Positions 1-6,012 are shown, counted from the first letter of the stretch. The stretch is 6,614 nt of DNA from an uncultured Arthrobacter sp. (GCA_937873245.1 CALMVY010000282.1:1-6614), one strand, 5' to 3'. Numbers and translations: made by a program. The notes: generated from the letters alone by a model not told the origin.

Positions 1-321
1 GATCTCGACCGCGTTCATGCGCTGGATGAGCGCTACGACGTCGTCATGCTGACGGCGGTCTGGATGCATCTCGATCAGGCGCAGCGCGAGCGCGCCATGG
101 CCCGGGTGGCGCCCCTGGTGCGGCCAGGCGGCCTCATTGCGCTGTCGCTGCGCCACGGTCCGGTGCCGGCCGGGCGTCGCATGTTCGATGTCACGGCGGC
201 CGAAACGCGCGCGCTTGCCCGGCGCCACGGCCTCGAAACCATCCTCGAAAGCCAGGGCGTCTCCCTGCTGGGCGGTCCCGCCGTCTGGTGGGACCGGCTC
301 GCCTTCAGGTCTCAGAGATAG
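1..321 (+). CDS. Class I SAM-dependent methyltransferase, C-terminal part (5' end outside window)
   Basis: The frame is open from base 1 to the TAG at 319-321 and enters as DLDRVHALDERYDVVMLTAV. Two features of the Rossmann-fold methyltransferases are visible. One is the motif IV-like strand 'YDVVMLTAVWMHLD' (about 34-75). The other is the post-motif 'LVRPGGLIALSLRHGP', the usual strand and turn after an 'R.VAPLVRPGG' helix. The glycine-rich SAM-binding motif I would lie upstream and is missing, so substrate and reaction cannot be named. The C-terminus ends in a typical 'WWDRLAF' tail. The stop overlaps by about 10 bases the end of a convergent GFA-family fragment, a plausible native tail-to-tail arrangement, so these two probably come from one genome. 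An internal ATG at 46 is not the real start, because homology continues upstream. The style is proteobacterial-like rather than like the central operon; that is an impression, not a measurement. Confidence 0.75.
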   Translation, partial: DLDRVHALDERYDVVMLTAVWMHLDQAQRERAMARVAPLVRPGGLIALSLRHGPVPAGRRMFDVTAAETRALARRHGLETILESQGVSLLGGPAVWWDRLAFRSQR

Positions 322-479
322 CTCGTGACCTTGGGCGGCTGAAACCAGTTGTCGTGGCGGCCGTCCATGTACTGGATCGGCAGCTTGGCGAGCTCTTCGG
401 GCGAGACGTCGTCGAGGCAGGCGACGTTGACCGACACGAAGGCGCCGCCGATCTCCTTGACGTCGCCGTCGCCGAACGC
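312..479 (-). pseudogene. GFA-family (glutathione-dependent formaldehyde-activating-like) protein, C-terminal fragment
   Basis: On the minus strand the frame ending at the TGA complementary to 312-314 reads FGDGDVKEIGGAFVSVNVAC, then 'LDDVSPEELAKLPIQYMDGRHDNWFQPP' split across the middle and end of the fragment, closing in VTSYL. This is the characteristic C-terminal third of the GFA/CENP-V-like fold, a zinc-binding beta-tent protein. Family members include glutathione-dependent formaldehyde-activating enzymes, but most have unknown substrates. The N-terminal two thirds, which carry most of the zinc-ligand cysteines, are absent. Beyond about 480 the minus-strand frame stops resembling the family, and the opposite strand resembles a phenylacetate-CoA ligase instead. 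I therefore read this as a gene cut at a breakpoint between roughly 450 and 482. No start codon is present, so it cannot be a complete gene. Confidence 0.72.
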
Positions 480-614
480 GGCATCGCGCCCGACGCTGTC
501 AGTCTCCGCTTCTCCGTCCTCGGAGCGGAGCCGGGGACGGAGCGCATGCGCGAGGAGGTCGACGCGGGGCTCGGCGTTCGCTGCCCGAACATCTTCGGGC
601 TCTCGGAGGTGATC
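450..614 (+). pseudogene. Phenylacetate-CoA ligase-like (PaaK family) internal fragment
   Basis: In the frame starting at 450 the translation includes AERGIAPDAVSLRFSVLGAE followed by 'PGTERMREEVDAGLG' and 'NIFGLSEVI'. This matches the middle of adenylate-forming PaaK-type ligases, where the family has a '(G/S)AEPW(T/S)E..R..IE..LG....D.YGLSE' segment. Those enzymes activate phenylacetate with ATP and CoA. Only about 50 residues are present: no start, no ATP-binding P-loop upstream and no C-terminal domain. The residue after 'GAEP' is Gly where Trp is usual, which may be real divergence or a base error (tgg to ggg). The fragment lies inside an open frame running 288-716, whose first half is only antisense to the GFA fragment. 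The left edge is uncertain (450-482) and the right edge is near 611-617, where the family expects 'GPGV' but the sequence changes character. Confidence 0.6.
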
Positions 615-716
615 GCGTTCTGCCCCACGCTGCTTGCACCGTTCGTCAGTCTGCTGGCCGGCATCCTCTTGATCGTCGTCGGTCTCAACGGCACGGTCGT
701 CTCCTGGCTTCTGTAG
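615..716 (+). other. Hydrophobic C-terminal tail of an unidentified membrane protein
   Basis: The frame continues from the PaaK-like fragment to the TAG at 714-716 and encodes about 33 residues. These include one strongly hydrophobic stretch, 'LLAPFVSLLAGILLIVVGLN', long enough for a membrane helix. It has no relation to PaaK enzymes, so the join is probably artificial. It ends 30 bases before the DUF3105 start at 747, so it may be the last helix of the gene that naturally precedes that one. I do not recognise the family. Confidence 0.25.
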
Positions 717-746
717 GCGCGCGGTTCATCTCACGAGGAACGCGCG

Positions 747-1455
747 ATGGCAAACAGGAGGGACGCAAAACTCGCGGCTGAACAGCGGACGCGAGGCAGT
801 CGAACGCCCCGGCCAGCGGACTAACCGCCAGATCTGCCGCCGCACGTCCGGCCGTCCCGCGCCGCGCGACGCCCGGAGATGATCCGGCAGCGCCGCGACG
901 AACGCCGCCACACGTACGAGCGAGAGCGGCGGTAGTGGCTGCTGACGCGCATCGGGATCGGGGTCGTGGCCGCGCTGCTCGCCCCTGGCATCGGCTTTGT
1001 GGCGTTCACCTCCATCCAGCGCGGCCGCGTCCCGGAGGGTACGCGGGAGTTTGCTGTCGGCGCGGGGCACACCGTCGAAACGCTCGCCTACGATCCGGCG
1101 CCGCCGGTGGGCGGAGAGCACGACGCCATACCCCAGACCTGCGGTTTCTACGCGACCCCGGTTCGCAATGAAAACGCCGTGCATTCGCTCGAGCATGGGG
1201 CGATATGGATTACCTCTCGACCGGATCTCGCGTCCGAGCAAGTCGACCGGCTGCGGACGCTCGCGGAGAACGAACCCAAGGTGCTTGTTAGCCCGTTCGA
1301 TGACCTATCGGCTCCCGTCGTCGCCTCGTCCTGGGGTTCGCCCGCTGCAGTTCGACTCGGCCGAGGACGATCGCCTCGTGCAGTTCGTGCAGCGGTTCCG
1401 CGCTGATGCGCCGGAACCCTTGGCATCGTGCTTTGGCGTCGGGACGCCGCTGTAG
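747..1455 (+). pseudogene. DUF3105 membrane-anchored protein, interrupted by two stops and one frameshift
   Basis: ATG at 747 follows an 'acgagga' ribosome-binding site (about 733-739). The frame reads MANRRDAKLAAEQRTRG, a basic N-terminal segment, then meets TAA at 822-824 and TAG at 933-935. The same frame continues between and after the stops in family style: an Arg-rich segment 'RRDERRHTYERERR', a membrane helix 'WLLTRIGIGVVAALLAPGIG' (936-995), then the DUF3105 core with 'PPVGGEH', 'CGFYATPVRNENAVHSLEHG' and 'LVSPFDDLSAPVVASSWG'. At 1332-1339 one extra T in 'tggggttcgcccg' shifts the frame. Dropping it restores 'WGRPLQFDSAEDDRLVQFV' and the usual ending 'GVGTPL' before TAG at 1453-1455. 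The restored protein would have about 235 residues: a cytoplasmic N-terminus, one helix and an outer domain with conserved Cys, His and Glu. The molecular function of DUF3105 is unknown to me. The lesions could be decay or sequencing error. Confidence 0.72.
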
Positions 1456-1660
1456 GCCTCCTGGCCAACCGCGGGTCTGCGCTGGGGTTGTCTGGGCCGT
1501 TGGTCCTGGTGGCCGCGGTCCTGTCGTCGCCGTCGCGTATCGTTGCGTTCAGGTCCATCGCCGGAACCAGATCTATCGGTGGGCGCCTTTCGTTCGAGCA
1601 GGTGGTGCCGGGGGTGGCAAGTGGTCTGGCGGTCGTCTCGCGGCAAGGAGGTAAACAGCC
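1456..1660. other. Region without a convincing gene
   Basis: Between the DUF3105 end and the Shine-Dalgarno at 1645 I see several short GC-rich open frames on both strands. None shows a recognisable motif. The plus frame at 1428-1664 has a hydrophobic run 'LGLSGPLVLVAAVLSS', but its start lies inside the DUF3105 gene, so it is unlikely to be real. Confidence 0.5.
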
Positions 1661-1765
1661 GTGAACGCGCTTGCCAAGTTCATCGCCGGATGCGGCGCCG
1701 GTTGCCACGCCGGATGCCACAACCGGGACGCCGGAAGAATCACGCACAGAATCGCGCCCCGGTAA
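1661..1765 (+). CDS. Very short ORF (34 aa) with a perfect Shine-Dalgarno; unknown, possibly a truncated gene start
   Basis: AAGGAGGT at 1645-1652 is an ideal ribosome-binding site placed 8 bases before GTG at 1661. The frame begins (V/M)NALAKFIAGCGAGCHAGCH and ends at TAA 1763-1765. The repeated 'GCGAGCHAGC' follows from a 10-base direct repeat, CGCCGGATGC, around 1685 and 1709. No family is recognised. Another plus frame through 1665-1769 reads as a Pro/Ala/Thr-rich linker ('PDAAPVATPDATTGTPEE'), so the true frame is uncertain. The start may belong to a real gene whose body was lost at the junction with the iron-transport locus near 1765. Confidence 0.25.
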   Translation: MNALAKFIAGCGAGCHAGCHNRDAGRITHRIAPR

Positions 1766-1793
1766 TTAAGTCACGCAACAGTTTCGTAATTCA

Positions 1794-1809
1794 TGTGATC
1801 CTGATCACT
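1794..1809. promoter_or_regulatory. CRP/GlxR-like operator candidate
   Basis: TGTGATCCTGATCACT contains the perfect inverted repeat GTGATC-CT-GATCAC and fits the CRP/GlxR pattern TGTGA-N6-TCAC(A) except for the last base. It lies about 24 bases upstream of the iron box and just before the -35 candidate, a position from which a CRP-family regulator could act. Actinobacteria carry GlxR/Crp-type cAMP-responsive regulators. Binding here is inferred. Confidence 0.4.
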
Positions 1810-1824
1810 TAAGGTGCTTTCGGC

Positions 1825-1854
1825 TTGGTTGCTTAGGTTTGGCTAACCTACAGT
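1825..1854 (+). promoter_or_regulatory. Candidate sigma70-type promoter of the fbp operon
   Basis: TTGGTT (1825-1830) as -35 and TACAGT (1849-1854) as -10 are separated by 18 bases. The match is moderate. Its main support is that the iron box sits between and over these elements, as expected for a repressor that blocks RNA polymerase. Transcription would start near 1861, giving a leader of about 75 bases. Confidence 0.3.
1833..1851. promoter_or_regulatory. DtxR/IdeR iron box
   Basis: TTAGGTTTGGCTAACCTAC matches the 19-base consensus TTAGGTTAGCCTAACCTAA at 16 positions, including both outer half-sites. DtxR/IdeR with Fe2+ binds such boxes and represses iron-uptake genes. It lies 87 bases before the ATG of the binding-protein gene and overlaps the promoter candidate. 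A weaker 19-base match follows at 1864-1882 (about 12 of 19 positions), which could be a secondary site. Confidence 0.85.
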
Positions 1855-1862
1855 TTTTCCTA

Positions 1863-1910
1863 GTGAGCTTGCCCTAACTTCCCCCCGCTCACAGGGGGCT
1901 AGGGTCCCTA
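1863..1910 (+). promoter_or_regulatory. Leader of the fbp operon with overlapping hairpin potential
   Basis: CCCCC (1882-1886) can pair with GGGGG (1894-1898), enclosing a 7-base loop GCTCACA. The loop bases GCTCAC (1887-1892) are also complementary to GTGAGC (1863-1868), so either a second, competing stem or an H-type pseudoknot is possible. Directly downstream, TAGGG-T-CCCTA (1900-1910) is an 11-base perfect inverted repeat. I see no known riboswitch class. A regulatory role is conjecture. Confidence 0.3.
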
Positions 1911-1937
1911 AGAACTTCCTTGCAGAAAGCAGCCCCA

Positions 1938-2993
1938 ATGAAGATCCGCACCAACGCGCTGGCAGGTATCGCGCTTGCCGCCACCGCCGCGCTCGGCCTG
2001 GCCGCCTGTAGCTCCGGCGCCTCGACTTCCCCCAACAGCAGCGCCGCCGCTGACGGCTCGACCGCCGGCGAGATCACGGTCTACAACGCCCAGCACGAGT
2101 CGCTGATAAAGGAATGGTCGGACGCGTTCACCGCGGAAACCGGCACAAAGGTCACCATCCGCCAGGGCTCCGACACCGAGATGTCCAACCAGATCATCCA
2201 GGAAGGCAAGGCCTCCCCGGCCGACGTCTTCCTCACCGAAAACTCCCCGGCCATGACCCAGGTGGAAAACGCCGGACTCTTCGCCGACGTCGACCAGGCC
2301 ACCATCGACCAGGTCCCCGCCGAATTCCGGCCCTCCACCAACAAGTGGACCGGCATCGCCGCCCGCTCCACCGTGCTGGTCTATGACAAGGCCAAGTTCG
2401 CCGAGGACCAGCTGCCCAAGTCCATGCTGGACCTGGCCAACCCGGAGTGGAAGGGCAAGTGGGCGGCATCGCCGTCCGGCGCCGACTTCCAGGCGATCGT
2501 CTCCGCCCTGCTTGAGCTCAAGGGTGAAGCCGCCACTGAGGAATGGCTCCGGGGCATGAAGGAAAACTCCAAGGCCTACAAAGGCAACAGCACGGCCATG
2601 AAGGCAGTCAACGCCGGAGAGGTCGACGCCGCCCTGATCTACCACTACTACTACTACGGCGACCAGGCCAAGACCGGCGAGAACTCCAACAACGTCACCC
2701 CGTACTACTTCAAGAACCAGGACCCGGGCGCGTTCGTGTCCGTCTCCGGCGGCGGCGTGCTGCAGTCCTCGAAGAACGCGGCGGCCGCCCAGGCCTTCGT
2801 CAAGTTCATCACCGGCAAGAAGGGCCAGGAGGTCCTGCAGAAGGGCACGTCCTTCGAATACGCCATCGCCTCCGACGTCCCGGCCAACGAGAAGCTGGTG
2901 CCGCTGACGGAACTGCAGGCCCCCACCGTGGACCCGGCCAAGCTCAATTCCGCAAAGGTCACCGAGCTGATGACCAAGGCAGGACTGCTGTAA
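1938..2993 (+). CDS. fbpA: Ferric-iron ABC transporter substrate-binding lipoprotein (FbpA type)
   Basis: This is the extracytoplasmic iron-capturing subunit of the importer. ATG at 1938 is preferred over the in-frame TTG at 1920, because it places a normal signal peptide at the N-terminus: MKIRTNALAGIALAATAALG, then the lipobox LAAC with Cys24 as the lipidated residue. The protein has 351 residues, about 328 after processing, normal for the family. The mature part follows Neisseria/Haemophilus FbpA closely: 'ITVYNAQH' with His53, 'SPADVFLTEN' with Glu101, 'GEAATEEWLRG', and 'GEVDAALIYHYYYYGDQ'. His53 and Glu101 have the same spacing as the iron ligands His9 and Glu57 of Haemophilus FbpA. Tyr237-Tyr238 align with its tyrosine pair 195/196. 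The run has additional tyrosines at 235, 239 and 240. The ribosome-binding site is weak ('agaaag', about 1924-1929). It is the first gene of the operon, downstream of the iron box. The substrate Fe3+ is well supported, but the form in which it is taken up (free or chelated) is not visible. Confidence 0.95.
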   Translation: MKIRTNALAGIALAATAALGLAACSSGASTSPNSSAAADGSTAGEITVYNAQHESLIKEWSDAFTAETGTKVTIRQGSDTEMSNQIIQEGKASPADVFLTENSPAMTQVENAGLFADVDQATIDQVPAEFRPSTNKWTGIAARSTVLVYDKAKFAEDQLPKSMLDLANPEWKGKWAASPSGADFQAIVSALLELKGEAATEEWLRGMKENSKAYKGNSTAMKAVNAGEVDAALIYHYYYYGDQAKTGENSNNVTPYYFKNQDPGAFVSVSGGGVLQSSKNAAAAQAFVKFITGKKGQEVLQKGTSFEYAIASDVPANEKLVPLTELQAPTVDPAKLNSAKVTELMTKAGLL

Positions 2994-2997
2994 CCGC

Positions 2998-4590
2998 GTG
3001 ACAACCAAGCTGGCGGCTCCCGGGACTTCCGGGAGCACGACGACGGCGGGCCGGGGCAAACGCCCCCGCCCGCCTTTCGGCGTTTCCGCAGTGTCCATCA
3101 TTGCCGTCCTCATTGCCCTGTTTTCACTGATCCCGCTGGGGTACGTGATCGTGATGACGGCGGCCACGGGGTGGGAAACAGCCGTTGAACTGATCTTCCG
3201 CGAGCGGGTTGGTGAGCTCCTGCTCAACACGGTGCTGCTGATGGCGATCACCGTGCCGCTCTGCCTGGCCCTGGGCGTGGGCGGCGCCTGGTTGGTGGAA
3301 CGGACCACACTCCGCGGGCGCAAGTGGTGGGCTGTCCTGCTCGCCGCGCCGCTGGCCATCCCGGCATTCGTCAACAGCTATGCCTGGGTCTCCGCCGTGC
3401 CGTCGCTCGAGGGCCTGTGGTCCGGTGTGCTGATCGCCACACTGTCCTACTTCCCGCTGGTCTACATCCCGGCGGCAGCCACGCTCAGCAGACTCGACCC
3501 GGCCATCGAACAGTCCGCCGCCGCCCTGGGCCTCGGCGCGTGGCGCGCATTCTTCCGGGTGGTGCTGCCGCAGCTGCGCATCGCGATGACCGGCGGCGCA
3601 CTGCTCGTGTCCCTTCACCTGCTGGCCGAGTACGGGGCCTTCGCGATGATCCGGTTTGACACCTTCACCACCGCGATCATGGTGCAGTACCAGTCCACCT
3701 TCAACGGCACCGCCGGAAACATGCTGGCCAGCGTCCTCGTGTTCCTCTGCCTGATCCTGCTGCTGGTTGAAGTCCGCAGCCGCGGCAGCGCCCGGTACGC
3801 CAGGATCGGCTCGGGCGCCCAGGCCGGCGCCCTGCGCCTTCCGCTGCGGGCCTACCAGCTCCCGGCCCAGCTGTTCCTGATCGCGCTCACCGCACTGGCC
3901 TTCGGGCTGCCGCTGACCTTCGTGCTGCGCTGGATCATCGCCGGCGGCCCGGAGATCTGGGCCGCGGACGAGTTCCTGCCCGCCCTGCTGCAGACCCTGA
4001 TGTACGGCCTCGCCGGCGCCCTGGCCACCACCGTCGTCGCGTTCCCGATGGCGTATCTGGCCGTGCGGCACCCCAGCTGGTTCAGCAAGGCCCTGGAGCT
4101 GTCCAACTACATCACGAGCTCCCTGCCGGGGATCGTCGTCGGCCTGGCCTTCGTGACGGTCAGCATCAAGGCGGCGCCGGACCTCTACCAGACCTCGGCC
4201 CTGCTGGTCGCCGCCTACGTGCTGCTTTTCCTGCCGCGTGCGCTGGTCAACATCCGTTCCGGCCTGGCCCAGGCGCCGAAAGAACTCGACGAGGCCGCCC
4301 AGGCGCTCGGCAAGACCCCGCTGGCGGCCTTCCTCCGGGTGACGCTGCGGCTCACTGCCCCGGCTGCCGCGGGCGGTGCCGCCCTGGTTTTCCTGGCGAT
4401 CGTGAATGAACTCACGGCGACGCTGCTGCTCTCCCCCAACGGCACCCGGACGCTCGCCACCGAGTTCTGGAGCAAGAGCAGCGAAATCGACTACGCAGGC
4501 GCCGCCCCCTACGCCCTGCTGATGATCCTGATTTCGGCACCGATGACCTACCTCCTCTTCCAGCAGTCCAAGAAAGCAGCGGGACAGTGA
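2998..4590 (+). CDS. fbpB: Iron(III) ABC transporter permease, two fused transmembrane domains (FbpB type)
   Basis: This 530-residue inner-membrane channel takes Fe3+ from the binding lipoprotein. About 12 hydrophobic segments are visible, at roughly residues 31-53, 75-100, 111-132, 140-161, 196-216, 243-258, 291-314, 333-356, 375-392, 399-415, 455-475 and 500-520. Each half carries an EAA-type coupling loop: 'EQSAAALGLGAWRAFFRVVL' from residue 171, and 'DEAAQALGKTPLAAFLRVTL' from about 431. These contact the ATPase. The duplicated BPD_transp_1 architecture in one chain is typical of FbpB/SfuB. The GTG start is 4 bases after the fbpA stop. An AAGGCAGGA sequence at 2976-2984 could serve as a somewhat distant ribosome-binding site, and translation is probably coupled to fbpA. 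The first 28 or so residues are Gly/Ser/Thr-rich and basic, a plausible cytoplasmic tail. The gene is intact. Confidence 0.95.
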   Translation: MTTKLAAPGTSGSTTTAGRGKRPRPPFGVSAVSIIAVLIALFSLIPLGYVIVMTAATGWETAVELIFRERVGELLLNTVLLMAITVPLCLALGVGGAWLVERTTLRGRKWWAVLLAAPLAIPAFVNSYAWVSAVPSLEGLWSGVLIATLSYFPLVYIPAAATLSRLDPAIEQSAAALGLGAWRAFFRVVLPQLRIAMTGGALLVSLHLLAEYGAFAMIRFDTFTTAIMVQYQSTFNGTAGNMLASVLVFLCLILLLVEVRSRGSARYARIGSGAQAGALRLPLRAYQLPAQLFLIALTALAFGLPLTFVLRWIIAGGPEIWAADEFLPALLQTLMYGLAGALATTVVAFPMAYLAVRHPSWFSKALELSNYITSSLPGIVVGLAFVTVSIKAAPDLYQTSALLVAAYVLLFLPRALVNIRSGLAQAPKELDEAAQALGKTPLAAFLRVTLRLTAPAAAGGAALVFLAIVNELTATLLLSPNGTRTLATEFWSKSSEIDYAGAAPYALLMILISAPMTYLLFQQSKKAAGQ

Positions 4591-5762
4591 CCGACCACAG
4601 CCCTTCCCGGCTCCCGGAACCGCGGATCGCCGCGTCCGTGGCCACCAGCACCAACAGCCACCTGGAAATCGATTCCGTCACCAAGAACTTCGGCTCCCAG
4701 TCCGTCCTCCAGGGCGTCAACCTCTCGGTGGCCAAGGGCGGCACGACGGCGATCGTGGGCCCGTCCGGCTCGGGCAAGACCACGCTGCTGCGCCTGATCG
4801 CCGGTTTTGAGCACCCGGACACCGGCAGCATCTCGCTCAACGGCGCCAAGGTGGCCGGCGAGGGCGTCTGGGTCCCGGCGCACAAACGGCACGTGGGCTA
4901 CGTGGCGCAGGACGGTGCGCTCTTCCCGCACCTGAGCGTCGGCCAGAACATCTCCTTCGGCCTCGACTCCGCCAGCCTGCCCGGCGGTCACCGCGGCGTG
5001 AAGGCGCGGGTGGGTGAGCTGCTGGAAATGGTGTCGCTGGACCCCGCCATGGCCAAGCGCCGCCCGCACGAGCTCTCCGGCGGACAGCAGCAGCGCGTGG
5101 CCCTGGCCCGCGCCCTCGCCCGCGAGCCGGAACTGATGCTGCTGGATGAACCGTTCTCCGCCCTGGACGCCGGACTGCGCGTGGCCACGCGCCGGGCCGT
5201 GGGCAAGGTGCTCCACGACGCCGGCGTCACCACCATCCTGGTCACCCACGACCAGGGCGAGGCGCTGTCCTTCGCGGACCAGGTGGCCGTGATGCGCGGC
5301 GGGCGGCTGGCGCAGATCGGCAACCCCTTCATCGTCTACACCCGGCCCGCGGACCGCGCCACCGCCGAGTTCCTGGGCGACGCCGTGATCCTCGATGCGT
5401 GGATGGAAGGCTCCCTGGCCACCTGTTCCCTGGGCGGCATCCCCGTGCGCCGGCCGCCGGCGCAGGGCCGGGTCCAGCTCATGCTGCGCCCGGAGCAGAT
5501 CCGGATCGCCGAGGACGGCCCCATCCGCGGCGTCGTCGTGGACACGGACTACTTCGGGCCGGAGACCACCGTCCGGCTCAAGCTCGCCGTCCCGCCCGTC
5601 CTCGCGGAAGGCGCCGTGGCGGACCACCGCTACCCCGGCGGCGGCGAAATCATCACGATCCGGCACTGGAACGCCTCGATCGCCCGCCCCGGCACCGAAC
5701 TGTGCCTCCGCGTCGTCGGCGAAGCAGTGGCCTTTCCCGTGGATGACCTGCCTCCGGCGTAG
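4587..5762 (+). CDS. fbpC: Iron(III) ABC transporter ATP-binding protein (FbpC type) with TOBE domain
   Basis: This cytoplasmic ATPase (391 residues) powers the FbpB channel. All ABC motifs are intact: Walker A GPSGSGKT (58-65), Q-loop Gln108 in 'YVAQDGALFPHL', signature LSGGQQQR (163-170), Walker B 'LMLLDEP' with Asp187/Glu188, D-loop 'SALD', and switch His221 in 'VTHDQGEAL'. From about residue 270 a C-terminal regulatory region contains 'VQLMLRPEQIRIAEDGPIRG', as in TOBE-type extensions of FbpC/MalK-like ATPases. The GTG start overlaps the fbpB stop by 4 bases (GTGA), indicating translational coupling. A later in-frame GTG at 4638 would remove 17 residues of a non-conserved extension and cannot be excluded. 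Conserved sequence begins near residue 26. It is the last gene of the operon, and only an intergenic region follows. Confidence 0.95.
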   Translation: MTDHSPSRLPEPRIAASVATSTNSHLEIDSVTKNFGSQSVLQGVNLSVAKGGTTAIVGPSGSGKTTLLRLIAGFEHPDTGSISLNGAKVAGEGVWVPAHKRHVGYVAQDGALFPHLSVGQNISFGLDSASLPGGHRGVKARVGELLEMVSLDPAMAKRRPHELSGGQQQRVALARALAREPELMLLDEPFSALDAGLRVATRRAVGKVLHDAGVTTILVTHDQGEALSFADQVAVMRGGRLAQIGNPFIVYTRPADRATAEFLGDAVILDAWMEGSLATCSLGGIPVRRPPAQGRVQLMLRPEQIRIAEDGPIRGVVVDTDYFGPETTVRLKLAVPPVLAEGAVADHRYPGGGEIITIRHWNASIARPGTELCLRVVGEAVAFPVDDLPPA

Positions 5763-5790
5763 CCGCCAGAGAAGATAAATTCCTCGTTCT

Positions 5791-5818
5791 TCCCGGTCCG
5801 CCACCAGCTCGCCCGGGA
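5791..5818 (+). terminator. Weak hairpin after fbpC, possible terminator
   Basis: TCCCGG (5791-5796) and CCGGGA (5813-5818) form a 6-base stem around a 16-base loop, 28 bases after the operon stop. There is no T-run, so intrinsic termination is doubtful. Confidence 0.18.
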
Positions 5819-5906
5819 GAGCAGTGTCCGTTATACCGCCCAGTGGACCCTTCGGCTCTATTTGCCCAGGTTCATAAAGTCCCGGGGTGCCGTCCCCAGC
5901 CGTACG

Positions 5907-5950
5907 TGTCTCGAAACCCTAGGGTTTCGAGGCACTTCGGTTATGAGACA
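5907..5950. repeat. 28-bp palindrome plus third half-site, serine-resolvase res-like site
   Basis: The 12-base motif TGTCTCGAAACC (5907-5918) faces its near-perfect inverse GGTTTCGAGGCA (5923-5934) across a 4-base CTAG centre. The inner 22 bases are a perfect palindrome. A third copy in the same inverse orientation, GGTTATGAGACA, is at 5939-5950. The 12+4+12 layout with TA at the centre is that of subsite I of Tn3/gamma-delta-type resolvase sites. No recombinase gene lies in the window, so the assignment is inference. A repressor operator is the main alternative. Confidence 0.42.
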
Positions 5951-5979
5951 CATGGGGATCCAGATGTAGCGACCCTTAC

Positions 5980-6012
5980 GGTGTCCGTTAGGGGATCCTT
6001 CAGTGGGACACC
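5980..6012. repeat. Inverted repeat GGTGTCC/GGACACC, possible second recombinase subsite
   Basis: GGTGTCC (5980-5986) and GGACACC (6006-6012) form a perfect 7-base inverted repeat spanning 33 bases around GGGGATCC. The core 5982-6010 begins TGTCC and ends GGACA, like the outer bases of the palindrome at 5907-5934, so both could bind the same protein. Confidence 0.35.

Noticed and set aside
822..935. Stop-codon recoding in DUF3105
   Set aside because: The two internal stops differ (TAA and TAG), a frameshift is also present, and no tRNA or recoding structure is visible. Decay or sequence error is simpler.
726..1241. Minus-strand open frame (171 codons) opposite the DUF3105 gene
   Set aside because: The plus strand carries the conserved family sequence; the minus-strand product shows nothing recognisable.
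1148..1747. Minus-strand open frame (199 codons) across the end of DUF3105 and the following gap
   Set aside because: Half of it is opposite the conserved DUF3105 core, and the rest is Arg/Pro/Thr-rich with no motif.
1908..3374. Long minus-strand open frame (488 codons) opposite fbpA and the start of fbpB
   Set aside because: It is a GC-bias shadow: no domain, repetitive Gly/Val/Arg composition, and it lies opposite clearly conserved coding sequence.
3124..4071. Minus-strand open frame (315 codons) opposite fbpB
   Set aside because: Gln/Gly/Glu-rich shadow of a hydrophobic permease gene; no family likeness.
4548..5804. Long minus-strand open frame (418 codons) opposite fbpC
   Set aside because: It is antisense to an intact ABC ATPase, is rich in Gly/Arg/His/Ala without motifs, and has no ribosome-binding site of note.
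5907..5934. Palindrome as an intrinsic terminator of the fbp operon
   Set aside because: The stem is followed by GCACTTCGG, not a T-run, it lies 145 bases after the stop, and the extra half-site fits protein binding better.
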